In this document: positions 18,381 to 27,278 of the stretch, piece after piece
How positions within the stretch are numbered: position 1 is the first letter of the stretch
Layout of the letters: each line of letters opens with the position of its first letter
Source: Thalassoglobus sp. JC818
Lineage (GTDB): Bacteria > Planctomycetota > Planctomycetia > Planctomycetales > Planctomycetaceae
Length of the DNA stretch: 64,000 nucleotides
Direction: 5' to 3'
Assembly (NCBI RefSeq): GCF_040717535.1
Contig: NZ_JBFEFI010000003.1
Location: 504,001-568,000, forward strand
The notes under the pieces: generated by a model
The model's input: only the letters and a program-made list of their open reading frames with translations
Told to the model about the DNA's origin: nothing
Database searches by the model: none
Translations under genes and position numbers: made by a program

Positions 18381-18415
18381 GAATCATCAAAGGCAGCAGT
18401 TACGGTGCTGCGGAA

Positions 18416-19720
18416 TTATGGGAGTTCTTTGATCTGGATTTCACGAAACTCGACAGCATCTCCATGACCAGCGAATCCAAAGTGACCCGCTTCGAGATCT
18501 TTTCCCGGATGAGCCGAGTCAGCCATGTACTCGGTAATCTCGCTGAGATCGGTGTCGAGGATTTTGTTGCCGTTGAGTTCAACGACAATGCGTGAACCGT
18601 CGACGGTGACTTCCTGGTAGTTCCACTCACCAGCTTCTCGCAGATACCCTCTCGCAGCTGCGGCCATGCCGTAAGCGGAACCGTGATACTGCCGAGGATC
18701 AAGCTTTGCGTATTTCGGATGCTCGGAATCAAGAACCTGCAGTTCTGTCATTCCGGCGTAGGCTGGGTTTCCGCTTCCGGGGTAACGAATCGCCAAGCCA
18801 TTGTTTCCGCCTTCAGGAATTTTGATCTGCAGGCTGACTTTGAAGTTCTTGTATTCTTTCTCGGTGAACAGATTCCCGCCGGTCTTCGGTTGGCAACGAA
18901 TCGCTCCGTTGAAGACTTCGTAGTTGTCCGTCGCACCAGCCCAGCCGGTCAGGTCTTTTCCGTTGAAGATCGGTTCGAAGCCCTCTTCACGCTCCTCAAT
19001 GAGAATGGCGGTCGCTTCTTCCGGAGTGAATTCTTTGATGGCAATGTTTCGCCACTGAATTTCTCCTCCGTGTGTCTGCAGCTGAATTTGTCCGGTCGGT
19101 CGCAAAGGTGTGATGCGTTCCTTGTCCCAGTAGTTTTCCATCAAGGCGTTCTTGACGACTTGTTCGCCGTTCAGCCAGACGCTTGTGCGAGCACCGATCT
19201 GACGAATTTTGAAGGTGTTCCATTCGCCGAATGGCTTATCCATCAGCTTGGACGGATCTTTTCCGGGAGTGCCGGCGGAGTTGTTCCAGAGACCTCCAGA
19301 GCCAAGATTTGCTCCGAGATTGAATTTTTTCTCTTCAGTCGAGTCCCAGATTTGGACCTGTGGAGAATTCTTGAGATAGATCCCGCTGTCGGCTGCGGGG
19401 ACAGTTTTGTATTCGATGAGCAGTTCGTAGTCGCGGAACGAATCATCAGTGGTCAGATAAGCTCCATGTCCATCGTTGACGATCGCACCGTCAACAACTC
19501 GCCAGTGTTCTGCGACCGACTGATTCCATTCGTCGAGTTTGGCTTCCCGCTCAGCTTTGGGCATCGCCTCCAACTGATCAGGATTGAAGTGTGGCATCCC
19601 GTGCCAACCGGTGAAATCTTTTCCGTTGAATAGAGGTCGATATCCATCTTCGGCAGACACTGAACACGTCGTCGCCGATAGAACGGCACTGGTGATGGCG
19701 AAAAAGGCGATGTTTCGCAA
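18416..19720 (-). CDS. Secreted protein with two DUF1080 (3-keto-disaccharide hydrolase) domains
   Basis: A 434-residue protein with an N-terminal signal peptide (cleavage near residue 24, CSVSAED). Two tandem DUF1080/PF06439 concanavalin-like domains occupy about residues 27-215 and 235-433. Each opens with the FNGKDxTGW motif (PLFNGKDFTGW, PIFNGKDLTGW). Both contain the domain's ELxxEYKxxxxxxSGIYL/GLAIRYPG type core. The family is abundant in Planctomycetes and is linked to periplasmic carbohydrate processing. Some members hydrolyse 3-keto-disaccharides, but the exact activity here is unknown. It is a single-gene transcript with its own terminator. Confidence 0.92.
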   Translation of the reverse strand: MRNIAFFAITSAVLSATTCSVSAEDGYRPLFNGKDFTGWHGMPHFNPDQLEAMPKAEREAKLDEWNQSVAEHWRVVDGAIVNDGHGAYLTTDDSFRDYELLIEYKTVPAADSGIYLKNSPQVQIWDSTEEKKFNLGANLGSGGLWNNSAGTPGKDPSKLMDKPFGEWNTFKIRQIGARTSVWLNGEQVVKNALMENYWDKERITPLRPTGQIQLQTHGGEIQWRNIAIKEFTPEEATAILIEEREEGFEPIFNGKDLTGWAGATDNYEVFNGAIRCQPKTGGNLFTEKEYKNFKVSLQIKIPEGGNNGLAIRYPGSGNPAYAGMTELQVLDSEHPKYAKLDPRQYHGSAYGMAAAARGYLREAGEWNYQEVTVDGSRIVVELNGNKILDTDLSEITEYMADSAHPGKDLEAGHFGFAGHGDAVEFREIQIKELP

Positions 19721-20106
19721 AGCGGGACTCCTCAGTCTTGGTGAAAGACAAACGGGCGGGCGAGTCGATGAACGATTTTCACCGTACTTCGAGCCTGCAG
19801 CGTAGTCAAACCTGGGGCAACTTGCGACGCAATCGAACGCTTCAAGCTGTGTGAATTCGAGTCGGATCTGTCCAGATTGGTGTTGTGGCGATTCGACAAA
19901 GTGGCATATCTTGCCGATCTCAACGTTGAATTCGTCGTCACGTGAGATTGTGATCGACTGGAGCCGGACCCGTTGCTCCTGACGAATTCAGTGTGTGGAC
20001 AGGTTCAAAGAGTTGAACCTTTTCACCACCTTAAAAAAACGGGATGCCTTTGCCGGATGACATGGACGGATGGCAAGGCATGTGCAATGCATGGAGGTCT
20101 CGCACG
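19721..20106. other. Divergent intergenic region
   Basis: A 386-bp region between two divergent genes (DUF1080 on the minus strand, Gln-rich protein on the plus strand) that must carry both promoters. No clear sigma-70 boxes, operator palindrome or small gene was recognised. Confidence 0.4.
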
Positions 20107-20955
20107 ATGGGCAAGATCGGTAGTTCAATTCTTACTTTTCTGCTGTCAGTTCCACTCACGGCAGGCACGCTGGTCGCCATTTTTGGTGTCCCGCAATCCG
20201 CACAACTGAGTGCTGCGCCCGATGAAGAGGTCGTTCTCAGAGACCCGTTTCATGAAGGGGATCAATGGGCCAGCGACAGTCAACTCGGACAACCTGCACA
20301 GTTCCGTCAGCCTTCTGCCAGCCGCCCTCAATTGCACTTTGGAGAATCCCAAACGGGTGAATCCAATGCCCCTGCTTTCGGAAGCCCGCAAGGAGCTCAA
20401 GCGAGCAATTCCCTGGGAAATCATGCTCCGGAATGGGGACAACCTCAGAACGCTCCCGCTCGTGATGCTTATTCCGCTCAGGCTGATCATTCATCGCAGA
20501 TGAGAAATCCATTTGCTCAGCAAGAGACAGCTGGTCACGCTCAGAACGCTTTCCAACAGCAAGGCCATTCTGCTCCGAATCCTGCAACGACGTTTCCAGT
20601 TTCATACGGAGATTCGTCGCCTCTGGCTTCCAATGAAAACACTCATCTCGGCGAATCACGACACATCCCACGCGAAACCGGTATCCAACTCCTGTCCTGG
20701 CAGGACGCAGCCAATCGACTCGCTGATCTGGGAATCGAGAACTATCACCTGGAATCGGGAGCCAACCCCGGAACATTTCTCTTTGTTTGCCTGTATCGCC
20801 CCGCTGCGACTCCTTCTGTGACTCATCGTTTCGAAGCGGAAGGAAATGATCCTCTCGTCGCTGTGAATCAGGTCATCACAAAAGTGAATGAATGGATCGC
20901 AGGCAACTACGCAACCCAGGCCTACTCGAATGCCGCTCCGCGATTCACTCGATAG
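20107..20955 (+). CDS. Secreted Gln/Asn/Pro-rich hypothetical protein
   Basis: The ATG at 20107 is chosen because GGAGG lies 8 nt upstream; the longer frame from 20044 has none. The 282-residue product begins with a signal or anchor sequence (KIGSSILTFLLSVPLTAG). A low-complexity segment rich in Gln, Ala, Asn and His follows to about residue 190. A compact C-terminal domain of about 90 residues begins near TGIQLLSWQDAANRLADLG. It contains FLFVCLYRPA and ends in NQVITKVNEWI, a pattern that looks like a small alpha/beta fold. No known family is recognised. It is probably periplasmic or surface-exposed. ScpB follows 65 nt later, but the function gives no link. Confidence 0.75.
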   Translation: MGKIGSSILTFLLSVPLTAGTLVAIFGVPQSAQLSAAPDEEVVLRDPFHEGDQWASDSQLGQPAQFRQPSASRPQLHFGESQTGESNAPAFGSPQGAQASNSLGNHAPEWGQPQNAPARDAYSAQADHSSQMRNPFAQQETAGHAQNAFQQQGHSAPNPATTFPVSYGDSSPLASNENTHLGESRHIPRETGIQLLSWQDAANRLADLGIENYHLESGANPGTFLFVCLYRPAATPSVTHRFEAEGNDPLVAVNQVITKVNEWIAGNYATQAYSNAAPRFTR

Positions 20956-21020
20956 CCGCATTCAGTCAGAGGCAGAAGTTAAGACCTTCCGAACGGCTTT
21001 TCCCTCGTGAAAGAGGATGA

Positions 21021-21887
21021 ATGAATTCGCGTTCGAGTTGGCAGACTCTTCGTTGTGGAAGTGTGCGTGAGATGACTCCTTTTCAGACTAACGCACTCCA
21101 ACCGAGAAGACCGGAGAATTTCCTTTTCACAGACGCCGTTTCCGGTTGGAAATGGCGTCAGAAGTTCAAAAGGAAATCTGCTGACTCGGTCGCAATTGAT
21201 CCGGAATCGACAGGGCATCGATCTCCGAAGATGGCACGCGTGGAAGCAGCTCTCTTCGTCGCAGACTCTGCTCTATCTGCACGCAAAGTCAGTCAGGTCG
21301 CGATGCTTGCCGACTACAAAGAAGCACTTTCGCTGATCGACATGTTGAATCAGTTGTACGATGTGTCTGGTTCAGCGTTTCGAATCGAACGTGTTGCTTC
21401 CGGCTACAAGCTGTTGACGCGCCCGCAGCTTTCTGTGTGGCTGGATCGTGTTCACAGTCGACAGGCTCATCTCAAGCTCTCTCCGCCAGCTATGGAGACA
21501 CTAACGATCATCGCTTATCGACAACCCTGCACGCGAGCAGATGTCGAAGCCATTCGCGGCGTTCAGGCGTCCGAAATGATCAAGCAGCTTCTCGACAAGA
21601 ATCTGGTGAGAGTCGTGGGCGAAGATGATTCGCTGGGCCGTCCTTATCTTTATGGGACAACGCGAATCTTTCTGGAGAGTTTCGGCCTCTCGAATGTCAA
21701 CGAACTTCCGATGGCGGAGCTGTTGAAACCGAAGGAACCGGAAGAGATCAGCGAGTCAGAAACTGACGAAACTGTTGAAGAAACCGACGACGCTACGTTG
21801 CAGCTTGAACCCAACGACGCAAGCTCACCGGAATCTGCAGAAATCGCAGAGCCTGAAGACGAAGAAGGCGATCAAGCCGCCGCGTGA
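21021..21887 (+). CDS. scpB: Segregation and condensation protein B
   Basis: Accessory winged-helix subunit of the bacterial SMC-ScpAB condensin, acting on the nucleoid. The core matches the family from about residue 71 (MARVEAALFVADSALSARKV). The second winged helix carries LSPPAMETLTIIAYRQPCTRADVEAIRGV and RPYLYGTT. The ORF adds 70 N-terminal residues without family similarity, so the ATG at 21231 is an alternative start (218 residues). The C-terminal ~65 residues are strongly acidic (Glu, Asp and Thr repeats). ScpA and SMC genes are not adjacent, unlike in many bacteria. Confidence 0.9.
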   Translation: MNSRSSWQTLRCGSVREMTPFQTNALQPRRPENFLFTDAVSGWKWRQKFKRKSADSVAIDPESTGHRSPKMARVEAALFVADSALSARKVSQVAMLADYKEALSLIDMLNQLYDVSGSAFRIERVASGYKLLTRPQLSVWLDRVHSRQAHLKLSPPAMETLTIIAYRQPCTRADVEAIRGVQASEMIKQLLDKNLVRVVGEDDSLGRPYLYGTTRIFLESFGLSNVNELPMAELLKPKEPEEISESETDETVEETDDATLQLEPNDASSPESAEIAEPEDEEGDQAAA

Positions 21888-21927
21888 GGGAACGCTCTTA
21901 CCCAGTACCACGAAACAGGCTTGAGCT

Positions 21928-21949
21928 CGATTTCGGCCTCTCGAAATCG
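21928..21949. terminator. Possible bidirectional hairpin between convergent genes
   Basis: An 8-bp perfect inverted repeat (CGATTTCG/CGAAATCG) with a 6-nt loop in the 74-bp gap between convergent scpB and the GT39-type gene. No T-run follows on either strand, so an intrinsic terminator role is only tentative. Confidence 0.35.
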
Positions 21950-21961
21950 ACGCTTGTTGGC

Positions 21962-23617
21962 TTAGCGGACCGCAATTCTTGGCGTTTCTGTTGCATCATT
22001 CGCTTCTAGAGCGACTGTCTCGTCACTCTCAACGAGAGGAGAGATGACTGCCCAATGGACCGTGATCGGAGCCTGATCAGCAGCTGTTTGCCACTGCAGC
22101 ATGAGTGGCTGCGTTCCGTAGTGAATCTGTCCGTTCAGATCTGCACCGAGCTTCATCGAAAGAGCGTCGACGGTGTACTGTTCAGAAGTGTCATCGCTCC
22201 ACAGGAGAATGCCTCCGGTCTTCACAAGATCACGATGTGACAACCCGGAACTTCGCTTCGGATCAAGTTCACTAAAGGCCAGCGGGCGATGAAACGTTCC
22301 GTTGTACCAGCTTGCGTTCTGGGCAAGATTGGCTGTCCCGCCGATGATCTTGAGCGGCCGCTTGAAGTCCTGATCCGCCCAAATTTTCCGAACCTGCTGA
22401 GCGAGATCTTTTCCCGGAAAGTGAACACTTGAAGGGGCTGTGGAAGTGATCATCTTCGGCATCATCGTGTTGATGGTCACGAGCAGGGCAGCGAAGGCAC
22501 CGACAGCCGCTCCGCAACTGAGCAAAACGCGTCTCCACGAAGCTTTTGACTCTCGCAAATCACACCACAACAAAATTGAAAGACCAGCGAACGTCCACAA
22601 AGTCAGTCCGGTGGCTCCGAGGTCGACCCCCACCAATCCAGCCAGGACGAGCATTGAGGCAGCCGGGAGAAGAGTCACGACCAAAAGGTATTGCTTTGCG
22701 AAGTCCTGATTTTCTTTGTCGTAGCTGGATTCGTCGCCGAATTGCACAGCCTGAATCATCGGGAGGAGGAGCAAAGCGATCGGAACGACGGCCAGAAGCT
22801 GTCGAATGATGAATCGCAGCGCGAATACCACGTGGGCACTCAGAGAGTCCCAGCTGTGCAAGGCTGTCGAAAACGTCTGAAAGTCATTCGACCAGGACCA
22901 GAACAGGTGCGGAGCAACGATCAGACCGGCGGTCAAAATCGCGAGAAATGGCCACGAAGTGTCCCAGCATCGCCGGGCTTTGTAGTTCATCAAGGAGAAT
23001 GCACACATCGCCCAGAAGAGCAGGACCGTGCTGTAGTGGCACAACATTCCCAACCCAAGGAGAACACCAAGAATGACCCAGTCGCGGCGATTTTCCAGCT
23101 GAAAAGCCTTGTAAGCCGCAACGATGGACAGCGCCCAAATTGCTCCTGCGAGGTGAGCACTCGTCAGGGCGGAAGAGCCGATCGTGAAAAAGAAACAGCC
23201 TTCCAGAACAAGTGCTCCGCAAATGGCTGTCCATGGATGAAGAAACTCTCGGCCGAGTTTCCACGCTGCCCACAGGCATGTGGCGATACACAATTGAGCA
23301 ATCAAATATGCAGGCCATGCAGCTGGGGCAAAGACTGCAGAAACAATCGACATCACCCAGATCGAAAGCGGTGGCTGATCGAAGTATCCCCAGGCTGGGG
23401 ACTGCCCCAATGTCAGGATTTCAAGAGTTTCCGTGGGAAGATTTGGCTGCGTGATCGTGGACAGAATCGTCCAGAAAACGACATGGATGCCGAGGAGCGT
23501 GTAGAAGAAGCGGATCGTTGGATCGCGACTCTCTTCGTTTTCTTGATGGGTCTTCTGGTGAAACGCGTCGACAATTCGAGTGACGTGTTTGAATTTCTGC
23601 GTGTAGGCTTGGCTCAT
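21962..23617 (-). CDS. GT39-type polytopic membrane glycosyltransferase
   Basis: ATG at 23617 (MSQAYTQKF) is preferred over an upstream extension, giving about 551 residues. About ten to eleven hydrophobic helices are visible. The first extracytoplasmic loop has the acidic residues and PP motif typical of PMT/ArnT-like enzymes (TLGQSPAWGYFDQPPLSIWV). Such enzymes transfer a sugar from a polyprenyl-phosphate donor to an acceptor on the periplasmic face, for example lipid A or a glycoprotein. The C-terminal ~130 residues form a soluble periplasmic domain. The acceptor is unknown. The upstream gene hisA is divergent. Confidence 0.82.
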   Translation of the reverse strand: MSQAYTQKFKHVTRIVDAFHQKTHQENEESRDPTIRFFYTLLGIHVVFWTILSTITQPNLPTETLEILTLGQSPAWGYFDQPPLSIWVMSIVSAVFAPAAWPAYLIAQLCIATCLWAAWKLGREFLHPWTAICGALVLEGCFFFTIGSSALTSAHLAGAIWALSIVAAYKAFQLENRRDWVILGVLLGLGMLCHYSTVLLFWAMCAFSLMNYKARRCWDTSWPFLAILTAGLIVAPHLFWSWSNDFQTFSTALHSWDSLSAHVVFALRFIIRQLLAVVPIALLLLPMIQAVQFGDESSYDKENQDFAKQYLLVVTLLPAASMLVLAGLVGVDLGATGLTLWTFAGLSILLWCDLRESKASWRRVLLSCGAAVGAFAALLVTINTMMPKMITSTAPSSVHFPGKDLAQQVRKIWADQDFKRPLKIIGGTANLAQNASWYNGTFHRPLAFSELDPKRSSGLSHRDLVKTGGILLWSDDTSEQYTVDALSMKLGADLNGQIHYGTQPLMLQWQTAADQAPITVHWAVISPLVESDETVALEANDATETPRIAVR

Positions 23618-24053
23618 GATATCCGTTTCCCGAGCTGTGGCCTCGGTCGGCTCAAAGCTGCAAAAGGTCCATCTTTTTGCGAAATCGAATCGGAGGCGAG
23701 GACATTTCACACATTCCTTTGGGATCGCCAGAAGAGTTCAGCTCAACACTGTGATGTGTCGGACCGCGCACGTTCGTGAAGACCAGGTCGAAAACGCCCG
23801 CGAAGATTAACGATCTTTCAAAAAAAACGTCAAGATCGGTCCCATCTCCGGACGCAGCATCAAGCGAGAAGAACATTTCAGATCGTCGAAGAAGCCGTCG
23901 TTTGATGTCTTCGCAGCTTTCCACAGCCCGAGATTTGATTCTCAAACGCGTATGGGCTGACAATACGCACGTAAGAACCTATTCTCGCGAGTCGCCGAAG
24001 AAAGCACTTAAAAACTACAAGCATTCCGCTCATGCGTGCGGACCGGAGAAGTC
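23618..24053. other. Divergent intergenic region, no gene seen
   Basis: A 436-bp gap between the GT39-type gene (minus) and hisA (plus). Short ORFs are basic and low in complexity, without ribosome-binding sites. Promoters for both flanking genes are expected here. Confidence 0.4.
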
Positions 24054-24791
24054 ATGGAAATTCTGCCAGCCATTGATCTGAGAAACGGAAAGTGCGTCCG
24101 TTTGCGTCAAGGCGACTACAATCAGGAGACGATTTTCGGCGATGATCCCGTCGCGATGGCTCAACGTTGGGAGTCTGAAGGAGGCCAGCGGTTGCATCTG
24201 GTCGATCTCGATGGGGCGAAAGCAGGAAGACCGGTCAATCTCGATGTGATTTCTCGAATCGTTGAAGCGGTGAACATTCCTTGTCAGCTCGGTGGCGGAA
24301 TTCGCAGCGAAGAGACCGTCGCTGAGATGTTGAACGACGTCGGAATCGATCGAGTCATTATCGGAACGCAAGCACTCAAACAGCCCGAATGGTTTCAGGA
24401 AGTGTGTGAGAAGTTCCCGCATAAATGTTGCCTCGGACTCGATGCCCGAGACTCGATGGTGGCGACGGAAGGTTGGCTCGATGTCTCGGAAACGTCCGCT
24501 TTGGAATTGGCGAATCGTTTCATTGGAGTTCCGCTGGCAGCCGTCATTTACACGAACATCGCCAACGACGGGATGATGCAGGGTATCGACGACGGAACGA
24601 TGTCAGACTTCGTCGAGCTGGCAAAACGTGGATTCCCAGTGATTGCATCGGGTGGCGTCACGACCATGGAAGACATTGTCCGGCTCAACGAACTCTCGAA
24701 ACAGCATCCGAATCTTGTCGGAGCGATTACCGGTCGGGCGATTTACGAGGGAAAAATCGATCTGGCAGAAGCTGTACGGATCACTGCTTAA
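24054..24791 (+). CDS. hisA: Phosphoribosylformimino-5-aminoimidazole carboxamide ribotide isomerase
   Basis: Catalyses the ProFAR to PRFAR Amadori rearrangement in histidine biosynthesis, in the cytoplasm. The ATG at 24054 ([17 protein letters not shown]) has GGAG 6-9 nt upstream and is preferred over an ATG 18 nt earlier. It gives 245 residues, the normal HisA length. The (beta/alpha)8 signatures are the catalytic Asp8 in [15 protein letters not shown], the second catalytic Asp in CLGLDARD, and the phosphate-binding IASGGVTT and [11 protein letters not shown]. It is not clustered with other his genes. Confidence 0.96.
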   Translation: MEILPAIDLRNGKCVRLRQGDYNQETIFGDDPVAMAQRWESEGGQRLHLVDLDGAKAGRPVNLDVISRIVEAVNIPCQLGGGIRSEETVAEMLNDVGIDRVIIGTQALKQPEWFQEVCEKFPHKCCLGLDARDSMVATEGWLDVSETSALELANRFIGVPLAAVIYTNIANDGMMQGIDDGTMSDFVELAKRGFPVIASGGVTTMEDIVRLNELSKQHPNLVGAITGRAIYEGKIDLAEAVRITA

Positions 24792-24803
24792 ATCGTATCC
24801 GCG

Positions 24804-24832
24804 ATGGGGGAGCCTCTCAGTGCTCCCTTCTG
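24804..24832 (+). terminator. Weak terminator candidate after hisA
   Basis: A GGGAGC/GCTCCC stem with an 8-nt loop, 17 nt after the hisA stop, followed by a pyrimidine-rich TTCTGGCTTCTCTT rather than a clean T-run. Confidence 0.35.
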
Positions 24833-25048
24833 GCTTCTCTTAGTCTTTGCCGAAGCAGGATTCGCGCATACGCTTTCGCTGATGGATACGGCAATGAAAA
24901 TGCGCGAGAGTCTTACGCAGAGCAGCAAAAAGATCAGTGAGAACTCTGCTGGAGCGGGGCGATCGAGGAAAGCTCAGCGGGTATCTGTCTTTGGAGCTGA
25001 GATCGCCAAGAGTGCGAATTCACAAGCACTTGTGAAAGAAGAAAGAAG

Positions 25049-25137
25049 CGGAGAGAGCGGGATTCGAACCCGCGGTCCCCTTTGACAGGGACACATCATT
25101 AGCAATGATGCGCATTCGGCCACTCTGCCATCTCTCC
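25049..25137 (-). tRNA. tRNA-Ser (anticodon GCU)
   Basis: An 89-nt gene read on the minus strand. The acceptor stem GGAGAGA pairs with TCTCTCC, with discriminator G. The D-arm region is GGCAGAGTGGCCGAATG. The anticodon loop ATTGCTAAT places GCU at plus positions 25101-25103. A long variable arm (TGTCCCTGTCAAAGGGGAC) and the TpsiC loop GGGTTCGAATCCC follow. The class II fold and the anticodon identify serine. CCA is not encoded. Confidence 0.97.
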
Positions 25138-25437
25138 GTTCAATCGGGGCAACAAAATCATTGCCGCCCACTGGCGCATGCGGAAGATAGATGTTCATTG
25201 ATCGAGTTGCAAGATTGAGAGCCGGATTCTGTGCTCCCAATTTTCCAACAGCTTCTCTGGGCTGATTCCATCTTGACCAGATCCGCAAAATTTCTCTATG
25301 TAGGCCCAACGAAAGGGGTTTGATCTGTCTCAAGGATCACCGGCACCTGATTCGCCTGAGGTTCTCGCTGCGTTTCAAACCTTTTCTTGCAGTTGTTCCG
25401 TCTGCCAGACCCCGCCTGGATACGAATCGTCAGACCC
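25138..25437. other. Intergenic, no gene seen
   Basis: A 300-bp region between the tRNA (minus) and the permease gene (plus). It holds the promoters of both but no recognisable element or small gene. Confidence 0.35.
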
Positions 25438-26625
25438 ATGCTCCCGATGTCCCGACTTCTCCAGCGATATATTCTGGGTCAAGTAATCAAGGTTTTCCTT
25501 TCGATTCTTGCCGGGATGACATTGCTGCTGGTCTTCGTCGGAGTTTTTCAACAGGCGGCCGAACTTGGACTCACTCCGCAGCATGCGGTTCGCGTTCTTC
25601 CATATATCGTCCCCAGTTTGCTCCCTTTCACGATTCCGGCAGCGATGCTGCTGACCGTGAGTGTGGTTTACGGGCGCTTGTCGGGTGATCAGGAAGTGAT
25701 CGCGGCCAAAGCGGCGGGAATTCATCCAGTTTCACTAATGTGGCCAGCGTTCGCGTTGGGACTCGCTTTAAGCGTCGGATCACTTGTGCTGACCGACCGA
25801 CTCATCCCGTGGTCGATTTCCCGCATCGAACAGCATGTTGTGTCTGTGATGGAAGAGTTGTTCATGGAGCGGCTCAAGTCACAGCTTCAATACAGCGATC
25901 GAAAACTCGGGCTGCATATCAATGTGGCAGACGTTGAGGGCCACACGCTCATCCATCCTGTGATCCAGTTTTCTAAAGGGAAGGGTGGCGTCACGACGCA
26001 GGCGGAACTGGCCCGAATTCGATTGAGTGTCGAGCGTCAGGAGATTCTCGTTCAACTCAAGAATGGCTTCATTGAGTTCCCCGATGACAGCCGCGTCTAT
26101 TTTCAGGGAGAACGATCCGAGCGATTCCGCTGGGAAACCGATATGGGAGATCGCAAAGCACGACACATCCCGATCACAGAAATATATGGAGAGCTCGACA
26201 AGATCGAACGCTTCCGGGAGAGTCAAAAGCAGCTTCAAGCGACGGAAGTTTTCCTCTCGCTGGCGGGTGCCGACTTTCGAAGGCTTGTCACCGATGCGGT
26301 CAAACGCTCCAAAACCCTGGCGACCGATCAGTCACGGTTTTTTAAGCTTCGGACGGAAGTTCACAGTCGCTGTTCCTTGGCGCTGAGCTGTTTCTTCTTC
26401 ACTCTGTTAGGAGTGCCGGTTGCGGTGATGCTCGGGAAGTCTCAATTCGCGACGAGCTTCCTGTTTTGCTTCCTTCCCATCGTGTGCGGATACTACCCGC
26501 TGACGCTGGGATTGATGTCGCAAGCCAAAAACGGGACGATCGCTCCAGACTGGTCGATGTGGGTCGCCAATGTGCTCGTGATGATCCTCGGCGGATTCGC
26601 GATTCGAAAGGTGATTCGGTATTGA
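25438..26625 (+). CDS. LptF/LptG-family permease
   Basis: YjgP/YjgQ-type membrane subunit of the LPS export ABC transporter, 395 residues from the ATG at 25438 (the ATG at 25447 is equally possible). The N-terminal RLLQRYILGQVIKVFLSIL amphipathic/TM pattern is typical. Three TM helices are followed by a periplasmic beta-rich domain at about residues 130-290 and three further C-terminal helices. The LPYIVPSLLPFTIPAAMLL and AAKAAGIHP motifs, the latter the coupling helix to LptB, are conserved in the family. With the Kdo transferase it supports an LPS-bearing outer membrane. It may be LptF or LptG. A partner gene is not adjacent. Confidence 0.9.
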   Translation: MLPMSRLLQRYILGQVIKVFLSILAGMTLLLVFVGVFQQAAELGLTPQHAVRVLPYIVPSLLPFTIPAAMLLTVSVVYGRLSGDQEVIAAKAAGIHPVSLMWPAFALGLALSVGSLVLTDRLIPWSISRIEQHVVSVMEELFMERLKSQLQYSDRKLGLHINVADVEGHTLIHPVIQFSKGKGGVTTQAELARIRLSVERQEILVQLKNGFIEFPDDSRVYFQGERSERFRWETDMGDRKARHIPITEIYGELDKIERFRESQKQLQATEVFLSLAGADFRRLVTDAVKRSKTLATDQSRFFKLRTEVHSRCSLALSCFFFTLLGVPVAVMLGKSQFATSFLFCFLPIVCGYYPLTLGLMSQAKNGTIAPDWSMWVANVLVMILGGFAIRKVIRY

Positions 26626-26749
26626 TTGCGGAACTGAATCCGGGTACATCCACTTCTGCAACTGTCCAGCCGATTCAATCAAACCCGCTACTGGGCAGCA
26701 AGTTGTTTATCCAAAAAGGTTTGTGTCAATGTGCGGCCTCAAAAGGTCG

Positions 26750-26777
26750 TTGACACTGCATACACCAGATCTATAAT
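26750..26777 (+). promoter_or_regulatory. Sigma-70 promoter of the thioredoxin gene
   Basis: TTGACA at 26750-26755 and TATAAT at 26772-26777, both perfect consensus hexamers, with a 16-bp spacer. Transcription would start near 26784, leaving about a 60-nt leader before the ATG at 26843. Confidence 0.88.
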
Positions 26778-26842
26778 CGCCCCGAAACCAACATGCAGCG
26801 ACATAAAGGCTGTATCAGCGGGCAATCCCATAGGAGAGAGTC

Positions 26843-27169
26843 ATGGCAGAAAACTTGGCCGAATTCAGCGACGATACATTCCAGTCAGACGTATTGGAAA
26901 GCAGTCAACCCGTCCTCGTCGACTTTTGGGCGCCATGGTGTGGCCCTTGTAAAATGCTGACTCCAACGATTGAGGCACTCGCCGATCAATACGCTGGCAA
27001 AGTCAAAATCGGCAAGCTGAACACCGACGAAAATCGTCAGGCAGCGATCAACTATCAGATCAACAGCATCCCGACTTTGATCGTTTTCAAAGACGGCGAG
27101 CCAGTCGATCGCATGCTCGGATTGCAGCAGCAGGAACGTATTGCTGAAGTCCTCGACCGACATCTATAA
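26843..27169 (+). CDS. trxA: Thioredoxin
   Basis: Small 108-residue cytoplasmic disulfide reductant. The active site WCGPCK has Cys33 and Cys36. The buried Asp region (VLVDFWAPWC), the cis-proline loop (SIPTLIVF) and the C-terminal Gly-containing strand are all in place, and the length is normal. GGAGAG lies 8 nt before the ATG, and a consensus sigma-70 promoter lies 66 nt upstream, consistent with strong constitutive expression. Electrons would come from a thioredoxin reductase encoded elsewhere. Confidence 0.97.
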   Translation: MAENLAEFSDDTFQSDVLESSQPVLVDFWAPWCGPCKMLTPTIEALADQYAGKVKIGKLNTDENRQAAINYQINSIPTLIVFKDGEPVDRMLGLQQQERIAEVLDRHL

Positions 27170-27278
27170 GTCTTGGTGGAGAGCCGATTGAGTCCGACGA
27201 ACAGCCCGTTCACGGCGTTCGATCTCAGTCGGCTATTTTCACTGGGTTGTCAAACTCGCTTCGGGGAAAGGATGCCCC

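Noticed and set aside
18683-19633. 316-codon plus-strand ORF across the DUF1080 gene
   Set aside because: Antisense shadow of a clear twin-DUF1080 protein; no ribosome-binding site.
22691-23779. 362-codon plus-strand ORF across the GT39-type gene
   Set aside because: It is antisense to a strongly supported membrane glycosyltransferase and has biased Arg/Ser/Gln composition typical of a shadow frame.
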